In this document: in pieces, positions 46,693 through 58,167 of the stretch
Layout of the letters: the number at the start of each line of letters is the position of its first letter
How positions within the stretch are numbered: position 1 is the stretch's first letter
Assembly (NCBI GenBank): GCA_003008705.1
Contig: PDUO01000015.1
Location: forward strand, 873,290 to 937,289
Direction of reading: 5' to 3'
DNA: 64,000 nt
Source: Pezicula radicicola
Taxonomy: Eukaryota > Ascomycota > Leotiomycetes > Helotiales > Dermateaceae
The notes under the pieces: model-generated
The model's database searches: none
The model's input: the letters and a program-made list of their open reading frames with translations, nothing else
What the model was told of the DNA's origin: nothing
Made by a program: the position numbers and the translations under genes

Positions 46693-48372
46693 CTATACTT
46701 GTGGAACACCCTCGTGAAGATCGTTAGAATCGTGATACATAAGACGGAAGAGACCAGGAACCACAGGCTCCTCAGTACGATACCTCCTCGAGGACAGCAT
46801 CCATTCAGCCATAGCTTCACAGAATGATACAATGACGGCCAAGTATACTCTCCAAGAACCACCCTGAGGTTCGCTATCCATGGCATTCGACTCTAGCTGA
46901 GACAAGCAAAGCAACGAGCGAACAACATCGTTATGTGCAAGTAATGTCTCTATAAATGCACTTCCTTTAGTAAGGCCGTACCGGATAAGGACTCCAACCG
47001 CATTGAGTGCATTCCCCTCCACATGATCTTTCTGCCAGCCCAATAGATCATTTTGTAAACCCATCGCAGCCTGCACCAGAATTTGCATCTGCTTAACACG
47101 CGGCGAAGTAACAATCTCCAAAGTTGGAGGTAACCCCAAACTTACTCGTAAAAGAACGAAGAAAGGTCGTGCCGAAATAGTAACAAATCGAAGCTCTAAC
47201 CACTCCCTCATATTGAAATCCCTCCCCTGAAGTGACTTCTCAGCTTGCAAAGCTTGAACAACACCAAGCACCTCAAGCCAAAAATCAGCCTTCCAAACCT
47301 CCCTCGCCGTAATCTTCGAATTAGCTCCATTAGATTGTAAACCAGTTGTACTAACAACATCATGAAAAGCTGATATCACGGTCTTGCAATCTTCAAGCTT
47401 GGAGTTTTCACAGAGGTCTCGGGGTAGACAGATTCTATCTATTTTCGAGGATAGGCCTGAACGACTGGTTACTGTGGAGAGGGTTTCGATACAGGCTTCG
47501 ATGCAGTTGAAGCAGTCGCCGTCTTCGGTTAGGTCGTCGATTACGCATAACCAGGCCCAGAAACAGGTTGCTACGTGCAGTGCGTTTGGTGGGATTATGT
47601 GTGCTGGTAAGAGTCTTCGGGTTAGGTCTTCTGGGTCTGCTTTTAGTATGATACGGTGTGCTATACTTTCGTTAGTAAGTGATACTGTATATATCTAAGA
47701 TTGGTAGAAAATTATTTCTCCATCAAACTTACCCCAGCTTGGCATCTGAGCAAGGAAAGCGGATCCAGCAAAGGTTGAATCAGTATCCTCTTGCCTTTGA
47801 TGAACCTTTCTCATGGTCTGAGGTAAAACAATCTCAAAGTCTTGTGCAAGCGCCTCTACTCGAAACCGTCGAATAACGCCTGCATTTTGACGAGATGGAT
47901 AGGCTGTGATAGCCAAGGTTCCCTCAGATATCTCAGCAGACTGACAAACGATTTGAAGAATTGAGTCTGGTCTCAACTCTTTTGCAATATCCCAATATAG
48001 CGGATATGGTTGATCGAGATAGAAGCTTGGTGCTGGGGGAGGATTCGAGAATCTTGAGGGGTCGAAGCTTAATAGTAAGGTTGAGTGAGATGATGTTGCT
48101 TGTGTTAGTAGTTTTCGGATGGCTAGGGTTTTCCGTTTTGTGATTTGGGGGTCGAAGAGTGTGTAGTAGCCGTGTTGATCGATAGATTTTGTACGGTTTG
48201 TTGTCAGTTTGTGCTTTAGGATGGACCAGAATTTGCGGAGGGAGTTGGTGATTGATTTTATGTGGGGATGCCATCTGTGTTGGTGTTCTTCTTGCGAACG
48301 TTTGATTCGTAGCTGTTGCTTCATTAGTAGGTACGGATAGACTTTCATGGACTTGCTTACAGTGAGAGCCAT
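46693..48372 (-). CDS. class I terpene synthase (sesquiterpene-cyclase type)
   Basis: Exons 48372-47733 and 47660-46693 join in frame to 535 residues across a 72-bp intron. I start at MALTVSKSM; an in-frame ATG at 48504 would add 44 residues of unclear meaning. Metal-binding motifs are placed as in fungal and bacterial class I cyclases: WAWLCVIDDLTED (Asp-rich motif, residues 255-260) and NDLLGWQKDHVEG (NSE-type triad, from Asn417). Asn417 and the final acidic residue are kept, but the Ser/Thr position is Gly. An Arg sensor region (LELRFVTISARP) precedes it and an RRY pair (505-507) follows. The N-terminal 150 residues are longer than usual and not recognised. No prenyltransferase, P450 or transporter is adjacent; neighbours are SNU13 and an rRNA methyltransferase. 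It probably cyclises farnesyl diphosphate, but the product is unknown. Confidence 0.82.
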
Positions 48373-50235
48373 GGTAAAAGGTGGTAAGAAGAAAAGAAAA
48401 ATTCTTGGGATGATTAGCATTTCCCTGAGACAACTCGTCTGGTCTTTGATATATAGCAAACTCTCACTACTCCTATCCACCTTTCTGTAGCAAGCATTCG
48501 GCATGCGGAAACTCTCATATAGCTCTGCGGAGTGCCTACAGTGATGCTGAGCATTGATACGATAAACCTAATTGTTCGTGTGCTTACGTAGAGCATTGGA
48601 TGCAGCCGTTTGTACACCAGATGCGCCTTTCCTGCTATCAGAGCGGTTGAGAATCTGGGCATTGTAGAAAAGCTCTCCTACTAATTACAGGAAGATTGGT
48701 GAGGGAGCAAACCATGTATCGGTGCCCTCTATGGGACACAAGATATCGAGTCCGCTTGGTCGAGTCCAGGTTGCTCGACAGTTCAGAAATTTAACGGTAA
48801 GATGGTACAAAGGTACGTCGGTAGTTGTTGCTGATCTACCTTGCAGCTGGTATACTCCAATCACAACTAACTCTTCGCAATACAAACACAATTCGACAGG
48901 GGCATCTAAACTGGCTATCATTTGGGCAACGGCGTTGCCGTATGTAGCGCTCTTGTACACTTGTAGAGCAGGATCAATGAACAGAGTGACTGGGCTAAGA
49001 CTTAAGACCATCACGGTTCGAAGCAGCGGAAAGGTCTCAACCTGGCAGAAAAGCAACATAAAAGCGATCTGTCACACTTTCCCCTTCAAAGATCTACAGG
49101 TAAGAAGCCTTAGCTATGCCAGATCTGATGTACTTGCGTAGTAGGCCGTTGACTTCGACCTTGTATGTACTCAAGGGGAAAGCCCAATTTAGACGTTCTT
49201 GAGCAGAAACGGATGTTGAAGCGACGTATCACAATCCGCGTGGAATTTTAAAGGGAGTCCAGCCTACCATGAGGGCGGAGCCATGGGTCTGATCGTGACT
49301 TAAACGTACATAGCCGTTTCGGGAAAGCTGCCAGCCTCTGCCGCCAGGTGGAGAGGCCTTCTTGGGTAACGTAAGACAAATGGTGAAAAGTATTCAGAGA
49401 CTAGCTCCTGTCGCATCTCTTAAAGAGTTGCGGTGAGATATCAACAGTTGAGACGTCGTTGCCATCCATGGACAAGCAGATCCCTGGCCAGCTGGTTCAC
49501 GTCTCAAATTTGAAGCAAACCATCTTAAAATCTTACATCTTCCGGCTTCGGGAGAAATGATGACCTATGAAATTATAAGACAGGACATAAGAGTAGAATT
49601 CTAGGTATCAAGAAGAAAGTAACTTGCATCTCCAGCCTGCAGCTATCCCGAGGCCACTCGCTGTCGACTGTACACAAACCCCACTCGAGGTACAGAGTAT
49701 GAGTGGGCATTCATTTGAGACTGTTGAGACGACTGGATCTCAGGTTAAACGGAGAAGAAAAAAATAGATTTCCAAGACTAAATATGCTGGATCGTCGATG
49801 ATGTGCCATTCTCCATATAGGCGAAAGGCGCTGCTTGTTGACACTGTCGAGAAGGTGAACTGAGCTGACTAAGGTAGGTGGTATGTTCCTTAGGCTTAAG
49901 ACGTGTATCGGATGTGCAAACCCCCGAATTGAATTCATTCAGACACGATCGATCGCACATGATGCTGAGAGGAGAGGCGCGTTATGATGGTGGCACAATA
50001 TGCAAACGCACAGTTTTCTGTCAAAATTGCATGTGGTCGCTCGATTGAGAATGTCGCTTGAATGGGGTGGAAGATGATGCCAGGCATAAAGATATGCACG
50101 TTGCACAAACCATGCAACGCTAGGCAATTTGCAGTTTTCAGGCCTGGTGGGCTTCGTGCACGCGACTTTCTCTTCTCTTCATCCCCAGACCACAAAATTC
50201 CATACAAAATTCAACCTCCACCGTTGGCTGACAGT
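48373..50235. other. spacer, no convincing gene
   Basis: Upstream region of the terpene synthase and of the Bmt6-like gene. Opposed frames at 48685-49059 (-) and 48722-49141 (+) overlap each other and neither shows a family motif. Other frames are short. Confidence 0.45.
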
Positions 50236-51453
50236 ATGGGTAAATTTGCGAAGAGACATGGTGGGAAGATAGTGGGGAGCGACTCCAGTGACCGGCCTGG
50301 CTGGAAAGGGCCAAGTTACGTCAAAAAGGCTGAACCAAAGCCCAAGAAGCAAAAGGAATCTAAAGAGCCAGAAGAGCTTATGGATGTTACATCGAGGCAA
50401 ACCTTACCTGTCGAGCTGCAACAGCTTCTTCTCAATATTTTCAGAGACACATTTCCTGATCTTCTTACTTCGGAGACGCTAAAACCCACACTGCAAGAGG
50501 TGAAGCAGGCACTGTATGAGCGGGACTTCCTCCGTGCCTTTGGCAAAGAGGAATACCTCGAGGCATACTCGATTCGATGGAGTCCGAGTCGTGCTCTATG
50601 TTACACATCCATTTTAGTGGACATTCGAAAGCATATGGACGGTATCTTACAGGATGCGCTGGAAGACAACCCCGCCACATCTCTAGACTCGGCATTGCGT
50701 ATCGTATCTTTTGGCGGCGGCTCTGCAGAGACCGTTGCATGTGGGGGATTTCTCCGCTATCTGCATGATGCCTCAGCTTCCCCGGATGAGACACATGACA
50801 CGGTGGAAGCGACAGACGATATCACAGCGACATTAGATGGCCTGGCAATCAACCCTAGATCGGCTCGGAAGACTGAACTTCTTCTCGTAGATACAGCAAA
50901 ATGGGGCGAAGTTGTGACAAGGCTACATAGTTCCTTGTATGCGCTCCCTACCCTGTCAAAGTATGCAAGTGCCTCAGCAAAGCAAGCAAACAAGAGCCTG
51001 ATCCGAGAAGGCGACCTTGCCACTACCTTTCAGTGTGAAGATGTGCTCAACATGAGCCTACCTCAGTTGGGGGCCGTAGTTGGAAAATGCCCGATGTTGG
51101 TTACGCTTCTCTTCACGTTAAATGAGTTATACACAGCATCGATCGCCAAAACTACCGCGTTCCTCCTTAGCCTGACCACCGTCATCAAGCCAGGTTCATT
51201 ATTGCTTGTGGTGGATAGTCCCGGAAGTTACTCAGAGACCATAGTCGGAAAGGAAGCAAAGAAATACCCCATGCACTTCTTGCTTGATCACACTCTGATC
51301 GAGACAACAAAGGGCAAAGGGACGGATAGCAAGCCCACATGGGAGAAGATCATGTCCGAGGACTCTCATTGGTTTAGACTACCAAAGGAGCTTAAGTATT
51401 TGATAGACTTAGAGGATATGCGGTACCAGGTTCACCTCTATCGTCGCTTGTGA
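50236..51453 (+). CDS. BMT6: 25S rRNA (uridine-N3)-methyltransferase, Bmt6-like
   Basis: A single exon of 405 residues. The frame is open to 50062, but the ATG at 50236 gives the expected basic N-terminus (GKFAKRHGGKIVGSDSS, then KKAEPKPKKQKESKE), as in nucleolar proteins. The domain holds FLRAFGKEEYLEAYSIRWSPSRALCYTSIL and LRIVSFGGGSAETVACGGFL. The latter is the SAM-binding glycine loop. KTELLLVDTAKWGEVV follows as the next Rossmann strand. FQCEDVLNMSLPQL and LVTLLFTLNELYTASIAKTTAFL complete the fold. Yeast Bmt6 methylates U2843 of 25S rRNA. An acidic loop near residues 180-200 is an insertion. It is tail-to-tail with the F-box/LRR-like gene at a 309-bp distance. Confidence 0.88.
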   Translation: MGKFAKRHGGKIVGSDSSDRPGWKGPSYVKKAEPKPKKQKESKEPEELMDVTSRQTLPVELQQLLLNIFRDTFPDLLTSETLKPTLQEVKQALYERDFLRAFGKEEYLEAYSIRWSPSRALCYTSILVDIRKHMDGILQDALEDNPATSLDSALRIVSFGGGSAETVACGGFLRYLHDASASPDETHDTVEATDDITATLDGLAINPRSARKTELLLVDTAKWGEVVTRLHSSLYALPTLSKYASASAKQANKSLIREGDLATTFQCEDVLNMSLPQLGAVVGKCPMLVTLLFTLNELYTASIAKTTAFLLSLTTVIKPGSLLLVVDSPGSYSETIVGKEAKKYPMHFLLDHTLIETTKGKGTDSKPTWEKIMSEDSHWFRLPKELKYLIDLEDMRYQVHLYRRL

Positions 51454-51762
51454 ACGGCCATAGGTTGAAAGAATACAACAGTACTACATCGGAGAATAGC
51501 CAAGGCTGTGTCCTCGCTGGCCGTGAACAATTTGTATTCAAAGCCACGAGTCGGGTGATATGTGGAGAGCTGGTACAGGAGTCTAATTGTCGAACATTCT
51601 TGGGTGATCGTTTCCACATGAAGTGATGGCAGCCATCTCCAGCTCAAATTGGTAGTCCAGAGGTGCACGTGCCAGTCACGTTTATCATGAGCTGGAAGAC
51701 TTCATACATCATTCATTATTCGTATACTCATGACAAGACAGATTATTTACATAAATAACGCC
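51454..51762. other. convergent 3' spacer
   Basis: 309 bp between two converging genes; overlapping - strand frames here (51392-51668) have no recognisable content. Confidence 0.5.
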
Positions 51763-53526
51763 TTAGTAGCGACTGAACATTAACGGTACAAGCGCCGTGG
51801 AGCTTTCATGTCCCATCAGCGCCTTTCCTTTCCGCTGCACTGAGCAAGTATTTTTGAAATATCCTTTCAAGTGTTCCTTCCTCTCCTGGTTCCTGCAAAA
51901 CTCCTTGCCTAGCTTCATTAAAACAGCCTCCTTCGCCTTTTTCAAAGTAGATACCCTCCTCTCAGGATCATCAGCAAGTTCTTGTTGCGCAGCCTCCATA
52001 TCAGCATTGCGTGGCACATGAACGCCTGGGCTGAAGACTGTAGGTTGCAACACTTCTTCAATCGGGACCGTGATAGGGATTGGGGCCGAAATTTTGAATG
52101 GGAATTTAGATGGCTCCTCTTCAGGTTCTTTAGTTTCCTTAGGATGGTTCGCTTTGCGTTTCCGTCTGCGATGCACCCTCTTCTTTTTAGCTACATGGAT
52201 TGATATTCTTCTTTCATCAACTGGTCGATACATCTCTTCAACACCTGGAGGCGTATGCTTTCCACCAGAAAGAGTATCAATCACCTCATCTATCTCCTCA
52301 TCCAACTCTGAAAAGTTCTCCCGACTGGAGAAACTTCTACCGTCAGAAACACTTCCATGACTGTGCCATTCTTCACTGCCAGTGCTTAGTCTTGTCAAGG
52401 GTGCTAAAGCGTCATCCCAACTTCCACCGTTTATCAACGAGACATTTTCAAAATCGAACTCGCGCACAGTATGGCGATGTTCATAGACGAAGTCCGAAAC
52501 TTGTTCTGAAGACATGTTGGCATTACGTGTTTGCATATAACGCAACTTGGGGAATTTCATTGGAGATCGTGGTGGTGCAGCGGGTAGCGGTGACATGGGC
52601 GAAGTCACTTCATTGAAAAGTTTAGCCGTTTTTCTCGGTGGAGCAAACAGCGGGTCCGTAAAGAGTGTGAACGGACAGGGACCCTTTCTGCCATTCCATC
52701 CAAAAGATACTTTCTCGAGATTGCTTGAGAAGTTGCGGATGTAGTCGTCAAGAATCTTGAGATGATCCAGGCCAGGACGGAGGCCATGGAAGTCCCAAGA
52801 GTCCATGGTAATATTAAGCTTACGAATTTGCTTCCAGCGCCGGCCAGCTGAAGGAGTGGAACCATAGCCCGGCACATGTCTCAAATAGACTAGGGCGGAA
52901 GGATGGATGTGGCTCAATGTGAGCTTGGAGAGGTTGAGGAGAGGTGCGCGCTCAATGGCAATGCGCAGACTTATGAGAGCATAGTCAACCGCATCCCGTC
53001 GATATCTCTGGGCTGGGTCTTGTCCTGGACATGAGATAGTGAGGTGTCGGAGGTTGGGCATCAACGTCATTACGTTGATGAAAGCCGGAACATTGGTGGC
53101 TGCGTGGAAAATTGGCGGATACTGATGCGTCAGGATTTCTCCCAATTCTGGTGACCCATACTTTGGGCGTTGCTTCACATCCGTGACCGTGGTATGTGGT
53201 GTATACAAAAAGGTAAATTCTCTCCCCGTCAATGGATTTAGGAGCGGTGGGAGGAAGGTCGTCGGTGTATGTGGCATGGAAAATGTGAGATGCTCGATAT
53301 GATGGCCAATTCGAGCCAATGCCTCGAGGCGGGATGATCGTGTGAGAGCACTTGGGGTAAGGGTTAAGCGGGTTCGAGTGAAAAGACCTGAAGTTGTGAG
53401 GGAACATAGTTCTGGTGTCGTAAGACGTATGGAGCAGATGGACTCAGTGTCCATATGTTCAAGGAGACTTGATCGAATCCCATCGTCCCGCCAAAGGCGG
53501 AGGAATCTTGGGCTAGCAGAGGCCAT
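51763..53526 (-). CDS. F-box/LRR-like protein, 587 aa
   Basis: The frame stays open to 53592 but the first ATG is at 53526 (MASASPRFLRLW), so I start there. The N-terminus DDGIRSSLLEHMDTESICSIRLTTPELCSL looks like a divergent F-box helix set, followed by leucine-rich segments (IGHHIEHLTFSMPHT, LMPNLRHLTISCPG, LNLSKLTLSHIHPSALVYLRHV, WKQIRKLNITMDSWDF and NLEKVSFGWNG). This spacing suggests a solenoid of irregular leucine-rich repeats, as in fungal F-box substrate adaptors of SCF ubiquitin ligases. The second half is different: a Ser/Glu-rich stretch, a strongly basic patch (AKKKRVHRRRKRKANH), a Pro-rich segment and a helical region with ELADDPERRVSTLKKAKEA. The basic patch could be a nuclear signal. 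Assignment is by pattern, not by a clear family match. Confidence 0.78.
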   Translation of the reverse strand: MASASPRFLRLWRDDGIRSSLLEHMDTESICSIRLTTPELCSLTTSGLFTRTRLTLTPSALTRSSRLEALARIGHHIEHLTFSMPHTPTTFLPPLLNPLTGREFTFLYTPHTTVTDVKQRPKYGSPELGEILTHQYPPIFHAATNVPAFINVMTLMPNLRHLTISCPGQDPAQRYRRDAVDYALISLRIAIERAPLLNLSKLTLSHIHPSALVYLRHVPGYGSTPSAGRRWKQIRKLNITMDSWDFHGLRPGLDHLKILDDYIRNFSSNLEKVSFGWNGRKGPCPFTLFTDPLFAPPRKTAKLFNEVTSPMSPLPAAPPRSPMKFPKLRYMQTRNANMSSEQVSDFVYEHRHTVREFDFENVSLINGGSWDDALAPLTRLSTGSEEWHSHGSVSDGRSFSSRENFSELDEEIDEVIDTLSGGKHTPPGVEEMYRPVDERRISIHVAKKKRVHRRRKRKANHPKETKEPEEEPSKFPFKISAPIPITVPIEEVLQPTVFSPGVHVPRNADMEAAQQELADDPERRVSTLKKAKEAVLMKLGKEFCRNQERKEHLKGYFKNTCSVQRKGKALMGHESSTALVPLMFSRY

Positions 53527-56500
53527 AACTTGCGCATGTCGTTCAAGGGGAAATATGAGGGTATTCTGATCGTTACTATCCAGTAACAGCAATGGATTTC
53601 GGTGGAAGTCTTGGGAGGTAATTGGGCTTTCAATTGAATTATGTCGTTGAGCTATGAAAGCTTATAACAGAAGTCTTGATATTGATCGGAATATTCCCAA
53701 GAAAGGAAGGGGAAAAAACCTGTTCGCTTCCACACACACAAACACAACGAATAAAGAGAATGAGGAAAAGTGAAGAAATAAAAAACAAGGCATCTTCTCC
53801 GACCCTTCCAACGACCCTGATATACCCAGGCATCTTTCGCATCCTTCTCGCCTTCTCCTCCTACTAGTTGAGGTGCAAAGGTGCAAAATGCCGCTTCTCT
53901 TCACGTGACCTACGAATATGACTCACAGAAGTGTGCATGCACAGCTGGAAATGGGGATCAGTTGTGGATGTTCGCAGTTGTTGTCCTGCACAAGAACACG
54001 ACCATGACACGAAAATGGGGAGCGTGTTGAAGATATATAGACGCGTCTATGGAGGGAAATCGGTCGGGAAAGGGAAGTGGCGCAGTTGATGGGAGTTTAT
54101 GGAGCCCTAGGAGTGTGCTTGCTGGTGCATAAGTGCTGCATGTGTGCGGAGAAGACGAGCGAAAAAGAGGGCTTGGCATTAAGGTTGTTTCGAAGCATAA
54201 TTCTTCTTTTTGTGGCTTATGGGCCAATTGAATAACTTGAAACATTTGGTCTAAGGCAGAGGGGATGCTTGAAGATGCTTGAAGGGGTTTTGATGGTACG
54301 AGAGAGGTTCAGCCTGTTTAGCCCCTGGATTTTTTGATTCGTTGAAATGCTCTTAGTCTGAAATTCGGAGGAGGACTACTGCAGAGAATTTGTTGGGGAT
54401 GGTAGGGTTGGTACTTCCTGTTTGAAAGGTAAGTGGCCGTACTTGGTAGGCTAGTTGATCAACTTTGATCCGAGGGATGTAGGTACTACTACTCCTACTG
54501 CTACTACTGTAGGAGATCTGCATGCGAAGCGAGGGTCGGGCGCTTATTGCGGTGAGGATTAATGGTTAGTGGTTGGAAGGAGGAGAGGGAAGAGAGGAGA
54601 AGAGGTTGGTGTTATCTCGTAGTGTGAACGGCTCACGAAACAGACGCGGTTCGTTTCGCGAAAACCACGCGGGTTGCACGCGTGAAGGGTCCTTTCTGGT
54701 GCTTGTTAGGAGACTTGGCGTGGGGGTTGTTTTTTGTTTTGTTTGGTGGTTTCGTTTATTTGTTTTCGTAGATCGGATGATTTTGGTTCGGGAGTTGTGT
54801 TTGATGTTTGATGTGCTGCTTCGAGAATCGGACTGGGATTTCTCTTGTATGGCCGGAATTGTATCCGAGTTGCCCGAGTACAGTAGTCTGATACCTGGTT
54901 CATGGTTGGTGTTCGAAGAAGGAAAGAACTTTGTTGGGTGATAAGATTTCGATTGGTTTACACATTCAATTTGAGGCTCAAATTCTTTGGAAGAAAATTA
55001 TAGATGGTGTAGAGATGGTTTCACTACAAGTTTGAAGGGAATCTTTAGATGTCGAATTGCTGTCTCTTGAGTTGTGCAGATGCTTCAAGGAGGTAGTCTG
55101 TCATGTGCGTACTGCACCAAGAAAATAAATTTTCGACCAGATACCGCTGTAAACCTGTGGATACTGCATACTATTCACAGTATAACACAAAACTTGCATT
55201 TCTCTGACTTAAATTGTTTTCCACTCAACTCGGAGGTGATAAGCCTTAGAGTTTTGTAAATATACCCAATAGCGAGTGGTATTCCACTAAGAGCAGAAAG
55301 GGAAAGCCGAGTTAAATGAGAGAAACGAGAACGATGAACGATAAACGATGCAGTAAGCCGCAAGCACAGTTTGCCCTGAGATCGTACTTCAGAGTTCAGA
55401 CTAGTAGCTATATTTTATATTCTTTATCGTATGATATGTCAAGGATCAGACAGAGCATCTCTACTTCTGTATCCGTAGCTTCAAAGTCAATTCATTTCAT
55501 TTATGCTTCCCTTAAAGCTTATCACAGTTATCATATCTTGTATCATAACAGAAGAAAGTTACGGAGGTACTGGTATAGTAGCTGTACAGAGGTATCCCGG
55601 TTGAACCTGCCCGCTTCTTGGTGTTGTGCTCTGAAATGGTTTGTCGTGTTTGGGATGAACCTAGCTCTGTGCTTCCGTTAATCTGGTTTTCTACGGGAAT
55701 ACTCATCTTTGAGGTTTTCAGCAGTTTGAGTTGGAAATTTGTAACTACGTATGTACAAAAGTACCTTTGCTTTTGGCTTGGTCGGTTCTTTTGTAGTCTG
55801 GTTTGTTATGATTATAGAAGCCTTTTGCGTTTATGTAGGATTGGGTTGGGGTGTGGTTTTTGTCGGGTCATTGGGAGTAGTCTAAGGTTTATCTGTAGTC
55901 GTTCTGGGTAGCAAGATCAAGTGTTGATTGTAATGATGATTGTGATGATGATAGGATATAAGTGGAAAGAGAACGAGAACAATGCTTTTGTTTGAACGGT
56001 TAGTAGTAGAAAGGTTCCTAATTCTGAGCCGTTCCTTCCTCATCTGCCATTAGTGGTGCCGAGAGAGGACGTTACAGAAAACCAATTCAATACCGGTAAC
56101 TTGAAAATACCCGACCGGTACTCGCACAAAAAAAAGAGAAAGAGATGGATAGGGCCATAAGGCTGACTACCTAGTACTTTGGAATGTGTTAATACCTACA
56201 TAGGTACAGCACCTGACTAGGTAGGTAAAAAGAAACCTACATAAGTTGTACCTTTTTCTTCTGCATAGATTCTTATCGCTATCTCGACGTTGTAGCTTTA
56301 GCTTACTGACAACAATTCGATGATTGTACATGAGATCTGTTACTTTGATAAGAGATATCTTGAACTGTTAAGAGCTGTGTTGACAAGTTCATGAATCGCT
56401 TAATTCTTTGAATCTTTTGCCGAACTGTTCTAAATTACTCAGATCTCGAGGTAGTGAGTGAGTATGAGCTCCGCCACAGAGAACGGTCCACCTTGCATAG

Positions 56501-58167
56501 AAGAATGTCAAGTTGAAAAGGCAACATTCTCAATCCTTCTTGACGGATTAGAACCATTCATGAAAAAAGCATCCAACGATATCTCAAAGTAACGTCGAAT
56601 TACTATCCAGGATGAGAGCTTGATAGATTGTTTAAACAATGTTGGGAAATTCAGCCGCAGAAATTTTCGGCCAGCCAGGACGCTCAAGCCTTTCTTGGAG
56701 TGAAATTACTATTTGATATTTGTGCTGTATTATTCCGATTATCCCTCGATTTGCGAAGGGGAAATGCTAGGAGATAGCTTCGCCTAGCGGTCGAATAACG
56801 CGGTTTTCGGTGCACTTTAGAATACTGTATCTCTCAACTTTGAAATGACTTGGGCATAGCCCCATAACAAGAAGGTAATATTGGTCTTAAGGGCATTGCA
56901 AGCGGCTGTACGGATAATCCGTCCGTCGATATGCAATTTTATGGGGTGAAAAAGAGACCCCAGACCTACTACTCGGACCGTAAAATCCTGGTTGGGCATA
57001 GCGACAAAAAGCCGGTTGTTCGATCAGAGTCTAGACCTCCCATCGTCCCATACCCTGCGCGTACTTTTTCCCTCAACGCCAGTAATTATGGCTTTCAGAC
57101 AGTCGCAAGCCATTTCTACGATGCCATCTCCCAGCTAGAGTGGCAGCTCAAGATGCCCTCGAGTGACTTGGTTGTAACGGAGGTATCTCCCCCGGTAGTT
57201 GAATGTAGCCAGCAGTACTCGAGTAATGAAAGAAAAAAAAATTGTGTGCGCGGTTCTTAACTTGATATGATTATGATGTTTCCCGGGATCTTGTGCGGCG
57301 ATTTCAACAAGCGCATCCAAATGCCATGGCAATTTGGCATGACCCTACCCTAGCTGCGGTGCGAAGTAAGATCACCACTGTGGGACTCAAATCAAGATCC
57401 GAAGGGGAGCTGATGGCCATGCCTATCTTGTTGTACGGAGTTCAGGTACTATTCAACAGTCTGATAGGCCCATAGAGACAAAAGATTCTCTTTCCTTACA
57501 AGGCTTACGGGGCATCTTTAGATCTCTACGGAGTAGACACGAATCCGTCGTGGCGGCGTAAACCTACTCTACTGTGCACCGTACCGAAGTCAACAGCAGT
57601 CAGCAGCTTTGCAGCCCTTTCGTCTCAGAAACGGGCTTCTGCTTGTGCTTGTGCTTCTGCTTGTGCTTCGTTCATTCGTTCATTCGTTTGTTCGTTGTGC
57701 AAGATTGTTAATAAGCTCCAAGTCTGACTTGGATCACCGTCCGTTCCTAGGGACGACGCGCAGAACACGAGTGCTGCACCACGGCCCTGCAACATTCATC
57801 TCTAAGCGAAGTTCAGCTCACTTCCACTGTTCCGCGTTGTACGAACACAATCTGCAGCAATCTCAACGGAGCTCTATTCCCATTGCTTTCAATCCTCGAC
57901 TCGTTCTCTTCACCATGGCCTCTTCGTGATAAGATCGACCCCCTTACTCGATACCGAACCAAAAGTCAGCGCTCCCTTGGGGCCAGCTGAAGTCGGACAC
58001 TCGACGAGAGGGAGACGGGAGGAGGGTAGCATTAATGGGAAGGGAAGAGGACAATTGGAAAGACTGCTGCGTATGTGTATGTGCAAAGGCCGGAACCAAC
58101 GGCCCCCGGCCGCATACGACCAAGTCATCCAAATCACTGCGAACGATTCTGCGATTCCAGCCTCGAG
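53527..58167. other. 4.6-kb divergent spacer upstream of the histidine kinase
   Basis: No convincing gene. It holds a 14-bp palindrome (54037-54050), a second ACGCGT (54678-54683), a CTACTA-type run (54486-54511), GCTTGTGCTTCT and TTCATTCG short repeats (57630-57690) and TACGGAGTA (57527-57535). The long frames (54573-54941, 55316-55681, 57609-57929) lack family features. Much of the right half is likely the kinase leader and promoter. An ACCTA/TAGGT-rich patch lies at 56165-56240. Confidence 0.5.
54037..54050. promoter_or_regulatory. perfect 14-bp palindrome with central ACGCGT
   Basis: ATAGACGCGTCTAT reads the same on both strands. Its core ACGCGT is the MluI cell-cycle box bound by MBF-type regulators. 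A second ACGCGT lies at 54678-54683 in the same spacer, 515 bp and 1150 bp respectively upstream of the F-box/LRR-like ATG. Confidence 0.4.

Noticed and set aside
48685..49141. Opposed frames of 124 and 139 codons
   Set aside because: They overlap each other, share no recognised motif, and cannot both be genes; evidence is too weak to list either.
57609..57929. 106-codon frame with a Leu/Val-rich start resembling a signal peptide
   Set aside because: The hydrophobic start comes from a GCTTGTGCTTCT nucleotide repeat; the region is more likely the leader of the histidine kinase.
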